The notes under the pieces are model-generated. The model was not told the origin of the DNA. It searched no databases and saw only the letters and a list, made by a program, of their open reading frames with translations. Both the position numbers and the translations under genes were made by a program. A stretch of 64,000 nucleotides of DNA from Pseudomonas pseudonitroreducens (GTDB lineage Bacteria > Pseudomonadota > Gammaproteobacteria > Pseudomonadales > Pseudomonadaceae), in assembly GCF_021603645.1 (NCBI RefSeq), contig NZ_BQHJ01000004.1, positions 62,001 to 126,000 of the forward strand, in the 5' to 3' direction. Positions 27,633-35,703 of the stretch are shown here, one piece after another (positions within the stretch are counted from its first letter, which is position 1; the number at the start of each line of letters is the position of its first letter).

Positions 27633-28648
27633 GGCGCGGGCTCCTCGAGCAGCGGCACCAGCGCGCTGCGTGCCCAGGCGGCAGTTACCGCGTCACCCGG
27701 TTTCGGCCGTGGCTCTTCGCGCTCGCCGTTGGGCAGCGCTGCGACCAGGCGCACGCCGTTTTCCAGTTCGATCTCGTAGCGGCTGCTGGCGCCCATGTAC
27801 TGCACGTCGAACAGGGTACCGCTGACCTCCAGCTCGCCTTCGCCGGCGCGGCCGAAGCGCACGTGTTCCGGGCGCAGCGAGTGCGGGCGGGATTCGCCGA
27901 GCAGGCGTTGGGCGAGGTCGCCGCGCAGCACGTTGGCGGTGCCGACGAACTCGGCGACGAAGCGCGTGGCGGGGCGGCGGTAGAGGTTGCCTGGAGTGTC
28001 GACCTGCTCGATGCGGCCCTTGTTGAACACGGCCACGCGGTCGGACATGGACAGCGCTTCACTCTGGTCGTGGGTGACGAAGATGAAGGTGATGCCGAGC
28101 TGGCGCTGCAATTTCTTCAGTTCCACCTGCATCTGTTCGCGCAGCTTCAGGTCCAGCGCACCGAGCGGTTCGTCCAGCAGCAGCACGCGCGGGCGGTTCA
28201 CCAGCGCGCGGGCCAGGGCCACGCGCTGGCGCTGGCCGCCGGAGAGCTGCGCCGGCTTGCGCTTGCCGTAGCCGGCGAGGGCGACCATCCCCAGGGCTTC
28301 CTCGGCGCGGTGGTAGCGCTCGGCCTTGGCCACGCCTTTCACCTTCAGGCCGTAGGCGACGTTATCCAGTACGTTCATGTGCGGGAACAGCGCGTAGTCC
28401 TGGAACACCGTGTTGACGTCGCGCTCGTAGGGCGGCAGGCCGGAGGCTTCGTTGCCGTGGATGCGGATGGAGCCGGAAGTGGGCTGCTCGAACCCGGCGA
28501 TCAGCCGCAGGCAGGTGGTCTTGCCCGAGCCGGAAGGGCCGAGCATGGAGAAGAACTCGCCGTCGCGGATTTCGATGGACACGCGGTCGACGGCGCGCAC
28601 CTCGCCGTAGTGACGGCTCACGTCAGTGAACTGGACGGCTGTGGTCAT
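27629..28648 (-). CDS. ydcT: ABC transporter ATP-binding protein (PotA/YdcT-like)
   Basis: A 339-residue nucleotide-binding subunit with Walker A GPSGSGKTT (37-45), signature LSGGQRQR, Walker B VLLLDEPLGALD and the H-loop FVTHDQSEAL. The C-terminal third is the TOBE/OB-fold regulatory domain of PotA-type ATPases. I chose the ATG at 28648 (MTTAVQFTD), since the upstream extension is Pro-rich and unlike the family. It energises uptake by the two downstream permeases. Confidence 0.94.
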   Translation of the reverse strand: MTTAVQFTDVSRHYGEVRAVDRVSIEIRDGEFFSMLGPSGSGKTTCLRLIAGFEQPTSGSIRIHGNEASGLPPYERDVNTVFQDYALFPHMNVLDNVAYGLKVKGVAKAERYHRAEEALGMVALAGYGKRKPAQLSGGQRQRVALARALVNRPRVLLLDEPLGALDLKLREQMQVELKKLQRQLGITFIFVTHDQSEALSMSDRVAVFNKGRIEQVDTPGNLYRRPATRFVAEFVGTANVLRGDLAQRLLGESRPHSLRPEHVRFGRAGEGELEVSGTLFDVQYMGASSRYEIELENGVRLVAALPNGEREEPRPKPGDAVTAAWARSALVPLLEEPAP

Positions 28649-28782
28649 GCTGGTGGCTACCTGATTGGCGGGGGCTGCATCAGAAAAGGTAGCGCATGGG
28701 GGCGGGGGTGCTTGCCGACTTGTGGGAGAGGTGGGGCATTTATAGCGGCGACTGTTTTCTGGAGAGGTTTGTGCCAACGCAT

Positions 28783-28902
28783 CCCCTCACCCCAGCCCTC
28801 TCCCTTAGGGAGAGGGGGCCGTCCGTGCCGGCTGATGGCAAGGTTTCATCCTGCACCGAACGGTTCCCTCTCCCGCTTGCGGGAGAGGGTTAGGGTGAGG
28901 GG
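28783..28902. repeat. ~120-bp terminal-inverted-repeat element (best-preserved copy)
   Basis: The ends are 22-base imperfect inverted repeats (CCCCTCACCCCAGCCCTCTC / GAGAGGGTTAGGGTGAGGGG). The interior holds CCGTCCGTGCCGGCTG and TTTCATCCTGCACCGAACGG. Three related copies occur in this window. It lies between the binding-protein and ATPase genes of the ABC operon and has no coding capacity, so it looks like a MITE-type sequence. Confidence 0.85.
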
Positions 28903-28922
28903 CTTTTGATCCAGCAGGGGCA

Positions 28923-30095
28923 TCACCTCCCACCCATGATCGCAATGTAATCCTGCGTCCAGCGGCTATACGGCACGCACTGCCCCTGGGCGCACTTGGC
29001 CTGCGGGGTCTTCCAGAAGGCGATGCGGTCGAACTGGTCGTAACCGTTGGTGGCGCAACCCTGGGCGCCCAGCAACTGGCTGCCGGTGCAGCCGTCGGGG
29101 GAGGCAGGCACCGAGCCGAACCAGGCGGCAACGTCACCCTGCACCTTGGGTTCCAGCGACCAGTTCAGCCACTTGTAGGCGCACACCGGATGCTTGGCGT
29201 CGACGTGCATCATGGTGGTGTCGGCCCAGCCGGTGACGCCCTCGGTGGGGATGGTCGAGGCGATCGGCTGCTTCTCGCCCTGCAGCGCATTCACCTGGTA
29301 GGGCCAGGAACCGGAAGCGGCTACGCCTTCGTTCTTGAAGTCGCTCATCTGCACCGTCGCGTCGTGCCAGTAGCGGTGGATCAGCTTCTGCTGCTCGCGC
29401 AGTAGCTTGAGGGCGGCGGCGTACTGCTCTTCGTTGAGTTCGTACGGGTCCTGGATGCCCAGCGCCGGCTGGGTGGTCTTCAGGTAGAGCGCCGCGTCGG
29501 CGATGTAGATCGGCCCGTCATAGGCCTGCACGCGGCCCTTGTTGCTCTTGCCGTCGGGCAGCTTCTGCTCGCTGAACACCACGCTCCAGCTGTCCGGCGC
29601 CTTGGGGAAGACCTTGGTGTTGTACATCAGCACGTTCGGCCCCCACTGATAGGGCGTGCCGTAGTGCTTGCCGTCCACCGTGTGCCAGGGCGCGTCCTGC
29701 AGGCGCTTGTCGACGTTCTTCCAGTTGGGCACCAGGGCGATGTTGATCGGCTGCACGCGCTTGCCGTAGACCAGGCGCAGCGACGCGTCACCGGAAGCGG
29801 TCACCAGGTCGTAGCCGCCCTTGGCCATCAGGCTGACCATCTCGTCGGAGGTGGCGGCGGTTTTCACGTTGACCTTGCAGCCAGTGTCCTTCTCGAACTG
29901 GCTGACCCAGTCGTAGTTCTTGTCGTTCTCGCCGCGTTCGATGTAGCCGGGCCAGGCAATGATATCCAGCGCCCCTTCAGGGTTGCCGAGTTGCTTGAGC
30001 GCTTCAGCCGCCTGCAGCGAGGCGCTGGACAGCAGGCTGGCGCCGGCGAAGGCCAGCGCCGCGACTTTCACGAGAGACAATTGCCCTGAGGTCAT
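28923..30095 (-). CDS. ydcS: Polyamine-type ABC transporter substrate-binding protein (YdcS-like)
   Basis: A 390-residue periplasmic binding protein with a signal peptide (about residues 1-29, ending SASLQAAEA). The mature domain has DIIAWPGYIERG, GYDLVTASGD and YGTPYQWGPNVLMYNT, matching the YdcS branch of the PotD/PotF family. Several Cys in the last 60 residues (CTGSQLLGAQGCATNG, KCAQGQC) probably form disulfides and are typical of YdcS. A CAGGAG ribosome binding site precedes the ATG. It is the first gene of the leftward ydcSTUV-patD operon, divergent from the Anbu operon. Confidence 0.92.
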   Translation of the reverse strand: MTSGQLSLVKVAALAFAGASLLSSASLQAAEALKQLGNPEGALDIIAWPGYIERGENDKNYDWVSQFEKDTGCKVNVKTAATSDEMVSLMAKGGYDLVTASGDASLRLVYGKRVQPINIALVPNWKNVDKRLQDAPWHTVDGKHYGTPYQWGPNVLMYNTKVFPKAPDSWSVVFSEQKLPDGKSNKGRVQAYDGPIYIADAALYLKTTQPALGIQDPYELNEEQYAAALKLLREQQKLIHRYWHDATVQMSDFKNEGVAASGSWPYQVNALQGEKQPIASTIPTEGVTGWADTTMMHVDAKHPVCAYKWLNWSLEPKVQGDVAAWFGSVPASPDGCTGSQLLGAQGCATNGYDQFDRIAFWKTPQAKCAQGQCVPYSRWTQDYIAIMGGR

Positions 30096-30126
30096 GATCG
30101 GACTCCTGTTGTTCTACGTTGTGGGA

Positions 30127-30141
30127 GCCACTGCGATACCA
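30127..30141 (-). promoter_or_regulatory. Weak sigma-54-like element facing ydcS
   Basis: Read leftward, TGGTATC-N4-TGGC keeps the GG-N10-GC spacing but matches only part of the -24/-12 consensus. Its place, about 30-45 bases before the ydcS-like start, is sensible for a promoter. The evidence is thin. Confidence 0.25.
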
Positions 30142-30320
30142 GCGCGCAGAAATTTGGCACCTCTGTTGATCGCGGCAGGTCCATAGCGAACGGACGTGCT
30201 CTTGCAGCGTAGTTCCGCCCCCAGAGGCTGACAAGAAAGCCCCCGGCTCCCCGCAAAGGCCCGCCGGATGGCGCTTGCGGCCCCAAACGGGGCGGGCCGG
30301 GGTGGCCGGGCGGGAAAAGC

Positions 30321-30335
30321 GCACCACGCGGGTGC
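30321..30335. promoter_or_regulatory. NtrC-type binding palindrome
   Basis: GCACC-ACGCG-GGTGC matches the NtrC consensus core (GCACC-N5-GGTGC) exactly. Its centre lies about 86 bases upstream of the start point predicted from the sigma-54 promoter at 30388-30402, a usual enhancer distance. It also lies between the divergent ydcS and Anbu operons. Confidence 0.75.
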
Positions 30336-30387
30336 GAGGCTCTCTGGCGGCCTTTGCAAGTCATTGAAACAACAGGAAATCGACCTC

Positions 30388-30402
30388 TGGCACGGCCCTT
30401 GC
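30388..30402 (+). promoter_or_regulatory. Sigma-54 (-24/-12) promoter of the Anbu operon
   Basis: TGGCACG-N4-TTGC is an exact match to the RpoN consensus with correct spacing. It predicts a start near 30414, some 33 bases before the ATG of the ATP-grasp gene. Together with the upstream NtrC-type palindrome it suggests nitrogen-limitation control. Confidence 0.85.
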
Positions 30403-30446
30403 GATGGCCTTTGCAGCCGAGGACGAGCGGCAACAAGGAGTGAAAG

Positions 30447-31859
30447 ATGGCTCGGGTGTTCTATGACGAAATGCATGACGCCGCTGGCGCCTGCCGACCG
30501 CACTACACGGAGTTCGCCCGCTGGCTGGCGGACATGCCTGGCGAACAGCTGCAGCAGCGCCGCCGCGAAGCCGACCTGCTGTTCTATCGCGCGGGCATCA
30601 CCTTCACTCTCTATGGCGACGACCAGGGCACCGAGCGCCTGATTCCCTTCGACACCATCCCGCGCAGCATCCCCGCCAGCGAGTGGAAGATCATCGAAGC
30701 CGGCTGCATCCAGCGGGTGCAGGCGCTCAACCTGTTCCTCGCCGACCTCTACCACGACCAGCGCATCCTCAAGGAAGGCCTGATCCCGCCCGAGCAGGTC
30801 CTGGCCAACGACCAGTACCAACTGGCCATGCAGGGCCTGGACGTGCCGGGCAACGTCTACGCGCACATTGCCGGCATCGACCTGGTACGCGACGGCAACG
30901 GCGCCTATTACGTGCTCGAGGACAACCTGCGCACCCCCAGCGGCGTCTCCTACATGCTGGAGAACCGCAAGATGATGATGCGCCTGTTCCCGGAACTGTT
31001 CGGCGCGCAACGCATCGCGCCCATCGACCATTACCCGAACCTGTTGCTGGATACCCTGCGCAGTTCCAGCCCGCTGGATAATCCCAGCGTGGTGGTACTG
31101 ACGCCGGGACGCTTCAACAGCGCCTACTTCGAGCACGCTTTCCTTGCCCGCGAAATGGGCGTGGAGCTGGTGGAGGGCGCCGACCTGTTCGTCCGTGACG
31201 AGCGCGTCTACATGCGCACCACGGCCGGGCCGCAGCCGGTGGACGTGATCTATCGGCGCGTCGACGATGATTTCCTCGACCCGCTGGCCTTCAATCCCGA
31301 CTCCATGCTCGGCGTACCCGGGCTGCTCGCCGCCTACCGGGCCGGCAACGTGGTACTGGCCAATGCCATCGGCACCGGCGTGGCCGACGACAAGTCGGTC
31401 TATCCGTATGTGCCGGAGATGATCCGCTTCTACCTCGACCAGGAACCAATCCTGCACAACGTGCCGACCTGGCAGTGCCGCCGGCCGCAGGACCTGTCCC
31501 ACGTGCTGGCGCACCTGCCCGAGCTGGTGGTGAAGGAGGCGCAGGGCTCCGGCGGCTACGGCATGCTGGTCGGCCCGGCCGCGACCAGCGCGGAAATCGA
31601 GGCCTTCCGCGCGCGGCTGATGGCGCGCCCGGAGGCCTACATCGCGCAACCCACGCTGAGCCTGTCGACCTGCCCGACCTTCGTTGACAACGGCATCGCC
31701 CCGCGCCACATCGACCTGCGGCCTTTCGTGCTCTCCGCGCCGGACAACGTGCGCCTGGTGCCCGGTGGGCTGACCCGGGTGGCGCTGCGCGAAGGTTCGT
31801 TGGTCGTCAACTCGTCACAAGGTGGCGGTACCAAGGACACCTGGGTGGTGGAGGACTGA
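30447..31859 (+). CDS. Circularly permuted ATP-grasp type 2 protein (Anbu operon)
   Basis: A 470-residue protein of the circularly permuted ATP-grasp family (CP_ATPgrasp). It shows [35 protein letters not shown] and, in the second half, [19 protein letters not shown], which carries the Lys and Gly-rich nucleotide-binding loop. It ends in the TRVAL / [11 protein letters not shown] tail. Family members are predicted amide- or peptide-bond-forming ligases. An AAGGAG ribosome binding site precedes the ATG. The gene heads a four-gene order (ATP-grasp, alpha-E, transglutaminase, Anbu) noted in comparative genomics as a predicted peptide synthesis and processing system. Confidence 0.93.
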   Translation: MARVFYDEMHDAAGACRPHYTEFARWLADMPGEQLQQRRREADLLFYRAGITFTLYGDDQGTERLIPFDTIPRSIPASEWKIIEAGCIQRVQALNLFLADLYHDQRILKEGLIPPEQVLANDQYQLAMQGLDVPGNVYAHIAGIDLVRDGNGAYYVLEDNLRTPSGVSYMLENRKMMMRLFPELFGAQRIAPIDHYPNLLLDTLRSSSPLDNPSVVVLTPGRFNSAYFEHAFLAREMGVELVEGADLFVRDERVYMRTTAGPQPVDVIYRRVDDDFLDPLAFNPDSMLGVPGLLAAYRAGNVVLANAIGTGVADDKSVYPYVPEMIRFYLDQEPILHNVPTWQCRRPQDLSHVLAHLPELVVKEAQGSGGYGMLVGPAATSAEIEAFRARLMARPEAYIAQPTLSLSTCPTFVDNGIAPRHIDLRPFVLSAPDNVRLVPGGLTRVALREGSLVVNSSQGGGTKDTWVVED

Positions 31860-31861
31860 TC

Positions 31862-32812
31862 ATGCTGAGCCGTACCGCTTCCGATCTCTACTGGATGTCG
31901 CGCTACCTGGAGCGTGCCGAGAACCTCGCGCGCATGCTCGACGTGTCCTACTCGTTGTCGCTGATGCCCCAGGATGGCCGCGGCGATGGCCTGGAAGAAC
32001 TGGCCATGCCGCTGCTGATCACCGGCAATCTCGACGCGTATCTCGCGCGCCATGGCGAACTGCACGCCGAGCGCCTGCTGAACTTCTTCGCCCTGGATGC
32101 GCAGAACCCCACCAGCATCTATTCCTGCTTCGGCGCCGCCCGTGCCGGAGCGCATGCGGTGCGTGGGCGCATCACCACCGACATGTGGGAAAACATCAAC
32201 GCGACCTGGCTGGAGATGCGCGACATCGCCCACCAGGGCCTGCTGCGCTACGGCATCAGCCACTTCTGCGAATGGGTGAAGGACCGCTCGCACCTGTTCC
32301 GCGGCGCCACCTTCGGCACCAGCATGCGCAACGACGCCTTCCACTTCATCCGCCTGGGCACCTACATCGAACGCGCCGACAACACCTTGCGCCTGCTCGA
32401 TGCGCGGCATCAGGTACTGGGCGAGCACAGCGCCGGGCCTGCCGAAGGATCCGCCCGCGGTTACTACCAGTGGACGGCATTGCTACGCGCGCTCTCGGCC
32501 TTCGAGGGCTACACCGAGCTGTATCGCGATGCGCTGAACGCACGGAACATCGCCGAACTCCTGCTGCTGCGCGAGGACGTCCCGCGCTCGCTGCTGGCCT
32601 GCGCCGAGGAACTGCGCCAGATCCTCGCCAGCCTGCCCGGCGCCAACGGCCGCCCGGCCCAGCGCCTGGCCGCCGAACTGGAGGCGCGGGTGCGCTACAC
32701 CGGCATCGACGAGGTGCTGGGCGCCGGTCTGCATCCCTGGATAACCGACCACATCGGGCTGGTGCGCCAGCTCGCCAACGCCATTCACAGCTCGTACCTG
32801 GAGGCCGCATGA
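31862..32812 (+). CDS. Alpha-E domain protein (Anbu operon)
   Basis: A 316-residue, mainly alpha-helical protein of the alpha-E family, named for conserved Glu in helices; it opens with LSRTASDLYWMSRYLERAENLARMLD, the family hallmark. A catalytic or scaffold role beside the ATP-grasp partner is predicted but not shown. It starts 2 bases after the ATP-grasp stop and ends with an ATGA overlap to the transglutaminase gene, so the set is tightly coupled. Confidence 0.93.
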   Translation: MLSRTASDLYWMSRYLERAENLARMLDVSYSLSLMPQDGRGDGLEELAMPLLITGNLDAYLARHGELHAERLLNFFALDAQNPTSIYSCFGAARAGAHAVRGRITTDMWENINATWLEMRDIAHQGLLRYGISHFCEWVKDRSHLFRGATFGTSMRNDAFHFIRLGTYIERADNTLRLLDARHQVLGEHSAGPAEGSARGYYQWTALLRALSAFEGYTELYRDALNARNIAELLLLREDVPRSLLACAEELRQILASLPGANGRPAQRLAAELEARVRYTGIDEVLGAGLHPWITDHIGLVRQLANAIHSSYLEAA

Positions 32813-33618
32813 AACTCTCCATCCGCCACGACACCACCTACCGTTACGAAGACCAGGTGCGCGCGAGCATTCAGTACCTGCGCCTGACTCCGCAGGAGAG
32901 CGAACGCCAGCATGTGCTCGACTGGCAACTGCACCTGCCGCGTCCGGCGCATCCGCAGCGCGACGCCTACGGCAACATTCTTCACGTGCTGACCCTGGAT
33001 GAACCCCACGAGGCCATCGTCATCGCCGCCCACGGCAACGTCGAAATCGACGTGGAGAACGACTGCGAACACGATCACCTGTCGCCGCTGCCGTTCCTCC
33101 GCAGCACCCGCCTGACCCAGGCCGATGGCGCGCTGCAGGAGTTCGCCCGCGCCCAGTGCGCCGAGCGCCGCGACCGCAAGGCGATGATCCGCCTGATGCA
33201 GGCGATGAATGAGCGCATTGCCTACGTGCCGGGTTCGACCCAGGTCGACAGCACCGCGGCCGAAGCCTTCGCGGCCGGGCAGGGGGTCTGCCAGGACCAC
33301 GCCCACGCTTTCCTTGCCTGCCTGCGCTACCTGGGCGTGCCGGCGCGCTACGTTTCCGGCTATCTCTACGCCGACTCCGAGGATCATCTCGCCAGCCATG
33401 CCTGGGCCGAGGCCTGGCTGGACGGCGCCTGGTACAGCTTCGACGTGACCAATGTGCTGGACCGCCCGGAGCGTCATCTGAAGCTGGCAGTGGGCCTGGA
33501 TTACCTCGATGCCTGCCCGGTGCGCGGCATGCGTCGGGGCGGCGGCGGCGAGCAGATGCACGCCCGCGTCACGGTAGCGCCGGGGCACCTGCAGCAGGCC
33601 CAGCAGATGCAGCAGTGA
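32809..33618 (+). CDS. Transglutaminase-like cysteine protease domain protein (Anbu operon)
   Basis: A 269-residue protein with an N-terminal bacterial transglutaminase-like beta domain (HDTTYRYEDQVRASIQYLRLTP) and a papain-fold core. The triad is Cys in AGQGVCQDHAHAF (about residue 164), His in SHAWAEAWLDG (about 199) and Asp in SFDVTN. It may hydrolyse or transfer amide bonds made by the ATP-grasp enzyme. The ATG at 32809 overlaps the alpha-E stop. No signal peptide is seen, so it should act in the cytoplasm. Confidence 0.93.
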   Translation: MKLSIRHDTTYRYEDQVRASIQYLRLTPQESERQHVLDWQLHLPRPAHPQRDAYGNILHVLTLDEPHEAIVIAAHGNVEIDVENDCEHDHLSPLPFLRSTRLTQADGALQEFARAQCAERRDRKAMIRLMQAMNERIAYVPGSTQVDSTAAEAFAAGQGVCQDHAHAFLACLRYLGVPARYVSGYLYADSEDHLASHAWAEAWLDGAWYSFDVTNVLDRPERHLKLAVGLDYLDACPVRGMRRGGGGEQMHARVTVAPGHLQQAQQMQQ

Positions 33619-33696
33619 GCGGGCGTGGCGAAAGGCCGGGCAGCGGCTTAAGATCGTTGCCAGCCTTTTGCCCCCAGAACATGCCATGAGAACGTC

Positions 33697-34431
33697 ATGA
33701 CCTATTGCGTCGCCATGAACCTCGCCCAGGGCCTGGTCTTCGTATCCGATTCGCGCACCAATGCCGGCGTCGACAACATCGCCGTGTTCCGCAAGCTGCA
33801 CATCTTCGGCACCCCCGGCGAACGTCTGGTCGTGGTGCAGAGCGCCGGCAACCTGGCCACCTCGCAGTCGGTGATCAGTGTTCTGCGTCAGCGCATGGGC
33901 AGCGACGAGCCAAACCTGGGCAACGTCGAGAACCTGTTCGAAGCGGCCCGGCTGGTGGGTTCGACGCTGCGCGAAGTGGTCGACCACGACGAGAACATCG
34001 GGCAGAACCAGGGTGTCGACCTGGGCAGCTCGTTCCTCGTCGGTGGGCAGATCGGCACCGAGGTGCCGCGCCTGTTCAATGTCTACCCGCAGGGCAACTT
34101 CATCGAATCCTGCCGCGATACGCCTTACTTCCAGATCGGCGAGAGCAAGTACGGCAAGCCGATCATCGACCGCGCCATGAGCTATGCCACGCCGCTGGAG
34201 CAGGCGCTGCGCTGTGCGCTGATCAGCTTCGACTCGACCATCCGCAGCAACCTCTCGGTGGGCATGCCGCTGGACCTGCTGGTGTACCGCGAAGGCAGCC
34301 TGGAGGTGCCGGCCGGCTACCGTATCCAGGAAGGCGATGCGTATTTCGAGGGCATTCGCGGGCAGTGGGGCGCGGGGTTGCGCCAGTTGCTCGGCGAGCT
34401 GCCGGCGCCGCCGGGGGATTACTGGCACTGA
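33697..34431 (+). CDS. Anbu (ancestral beta-subunit) proteasome-like peptidase
   Basis: A 244-residue Ntn-hydrolase of the Anbu / bacterial proteasome homologue family, related to HslV and proteasome beta subunits. The N-terminus MTYCVAMNLAQGLVFVSDSRTNAG would expose Thr2 after Met removal, the expected nucleophile; the SDSRT segment and LGSSFLVGGQI also fit. Anbu proteins form open-ring or helical oligomers. The 78-base gap after the transglutaminase gene is the largest in the operon, and the ribosome binding site is weak (GAGAAC), but gene order leaves little doubt. Confidence 0.93.
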   Translation: MTYCVAMNLAQGLVFVSDSRTNAGVDNIAVFRKLHIFGTPGERLVVVQSAGNLATSQSVISVLRQRMGSDEPNLGNVENLFEAARLVGSTLREVVDHDENIGQNQGVDLGSSFLVGGQIGTEVPRLFNVYPQGNFIESCRDTPYFQIGESKYGKPIIDRAMSYATPLEQALRCALISFDSTIRSNLSVGMPLDLLVYREGSLEVPAGYRIQEGDAYFEGIRGQWGAGLRQLLGELPAPPGDYWH

Positions 34432-34449
34432 TGTTTCGCTGCCGGGCGG

Positions 34450-34633
34450 GTTCGCGAGCAAGCTCGCTCTTACACGGCAATCCTACGCGAGGAACCCGCT
34501 CTTTGTAGGAGCGAGCTTGCTCGCGAACCGTCGCCCCGTCGGGCTTTCCGGGTAGTGCTGTAGGGCGCATAACCTGGAACAGGTTATCCGCCGAGATCGA
34601 TAAGGCGGATAACGCTGGCGCGTTATGCGCCCT
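34450..34633. repeat. REP pair plus a second nested palindrome
   Basis: REP copies at 34450-34473 and 34505-34528 face away from each other, opposite to most pairs here. A separate nested inverted repeat follows: AGGGCGCATAAC (34562-34573) with GTTATGCGCCCT (34622-34633), enclosing TTATCCGCC / GGCGGATAA (34584-34592 and 34604-34612). The latter could fold into a long stem at the end of the Anbu transcript. Confidence 0.85.
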
Positions 34634-34650
34634 GCGACGAGCCCCGGCTT

Positions 34651-35454
34651 CTAACTGCCGGCCTTCACCTTCCGTCCCGCCATATGCTTCAGGTAAGCGA
34701 CGATCTGCTCCAGCTCCGTGTCGCTGATCACGTCTGCGGCAAACCCCTTCATCCGCGCCTCCGGCCAGTGCCGCAGGCTCTGCGGGTCGCGGATGTACTG
34801 CTTGAGATAATCCGCGGCGAAGTATTCGGTCGGGTTGTGCGGGATGTTCAGATCGGGACCGAACTGCGAATCCCCGGCACCATTCAGGCGATGGCAGGCC
34901 AGGCAGTTCTTCTGGAACTGGGCGAAACCGTGCTGCACCTGCTTCGGCGCATTCTTCGCCGGCAGCAGCGCCGGGAAGCGTTCGGCCAGCGGCTTCAGGT
35001 AACGGATGCTGGCAACCTGGAACGGCCACTGCTCCGGGCCGATGCCGGCCGCCCTGGGATCGGTCCACACCAGGTAGAAAGGCCCGGCGGAAGGCTTGCC
35101 GTCGCCCAGCTTCGGCCAGGGTTTGCCGGCTTCCTCGATGGCCAGCCAGGCGCGCGAACCCTTTTCCTCCAGCAACGGCGCGGCCGGCAGCTCGGCGGCG
35201 AATCCATCGAGCGCAACCGCCTGCAGGTGATCGCCGGGCTTCACACCGTCCAGCAAGGCAGCCAGTGGCACCGCGCGATAGTGCATGGTGCGCTTGTAGG
35301 AGACGTCGGCGGGAATCTCGATGTCCTGCGCCCTGGCGTTGGCCAGCAGCTGTTCAGTGCTGAGGGTGTGCTGGCCGTTGGGCAATTCCAGGGTGAGGGT
35401 CGCAGCGAAAACGCTGGGGCAGAGCAGGAACAGCAACAACAGCAGTGGGCGCAT
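34651..35454 (-). CDS. Exported cytochrome c with N-terminal molybdopterin-oxidoreductase-like domain
   Basis: A 267-residue protein with a signal peptide (about 1-17) and a C-terminal class I cytochrome c domain: haem motif CLACH (184-188) and probable axial Met in EARMKGF (about 234). Residues 20-155 are not haem-binding; TLELPNGQHTLS ... RAVPLAALLDGV ... ALDGFAAELP resembles the sulfite-oxidase-type molybdopterin domain without an obvious cofactor Cys, so it may be a degenerate partner domain. Periplasmic electron transfer is likely. It converges with the Anbu operon. Confidence 0.82.
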   Translation of the reverse strand: MRPLLLLLFLLCPSVFAATLTLELPNGQHTLSTEQLLANARAQDIEIPADVSYKRTMHYRAVPLAALLDGVKPGDHLQAVALDGFAAELPAAPLLEEKGSRAWLAIEEAGKPWPKLGDGKPSAGPFYLVWTDPRAAGIGPEQWPFQVASIRYLKPLAERFPALLPAKNAPKQVQHGFAQFQKNCLACHRLNGAGDSQFGPDLNIPHNPTEYFAADYLKQYIRDPQSLRHWPEARMKGFAADVISDTELEQIVAYLKHMAGRKVKAGS

Positions 35455-35604
35455 GGTCGCATCCGGGGCGAAGAATCGGGCCGCGGAACCATAGCAGAGG
35501 CTGACGGGATGAGGCAGGGGAGGTGGCTCCTCCCGTGCTGCGTTGACCGTGGCTCGCGGATGGCGGCGCGCGGTGCGCAGCGACGGGATAGCCGGGTGTT
35601 GGCC

Positions 35605-35703
35605 CTAGCCGACCAGACGACTCAGATTGGGAATGATCAAAACAACGGTGGTTGCGAAGACGATCAGGCTGGCCTGCCGCCATTTTCTCGATTGTTTGTC
35701 CAT
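35605..35703 (-). CDS. 32-residue single-helix membrane peptide
   Basis: A short frame encoding a basic N-terminus (MDKQSRKWRQ) followed by one hydrophobic helix (ASLIVFATTVVLIIPNL) and a stop. GGAAGGA lies 4 bases before the ATG, which supports translation. The positive-inside layout predicts a single-pass inner-membrane peptide. Nothing else codes in this 700-base gap. It could be a real small protein or chance; conservation in relatives would decide. Confidence 0.45.
   Translation of the reverse strand: MDKQSRKWRQASLIVFATTVVLIIPNLSRLVG

Noticed and set aside
30155-30170. A second sigma-54 promoter (TGGCACC-N4-TTGA) towards the Anbu operon
   Set aside because: The -12 GC is replaced by GA and it lies far upstream; the exact match at 30388-30402 is better placed.
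30189-30205. A GG-N10-GC spacing match in GGACGTGCTCTTGC
   Set aside because: Apart from the GG and GC it departs from the consensus at several bases and is likely chance.
30114-31709. A minus-strand frame of about 530 codons overlapping the ATP-grasp gene
   Set aside because: It runs antisense to the conserved ATP-grasp motifs and through the control region, with no start signal.
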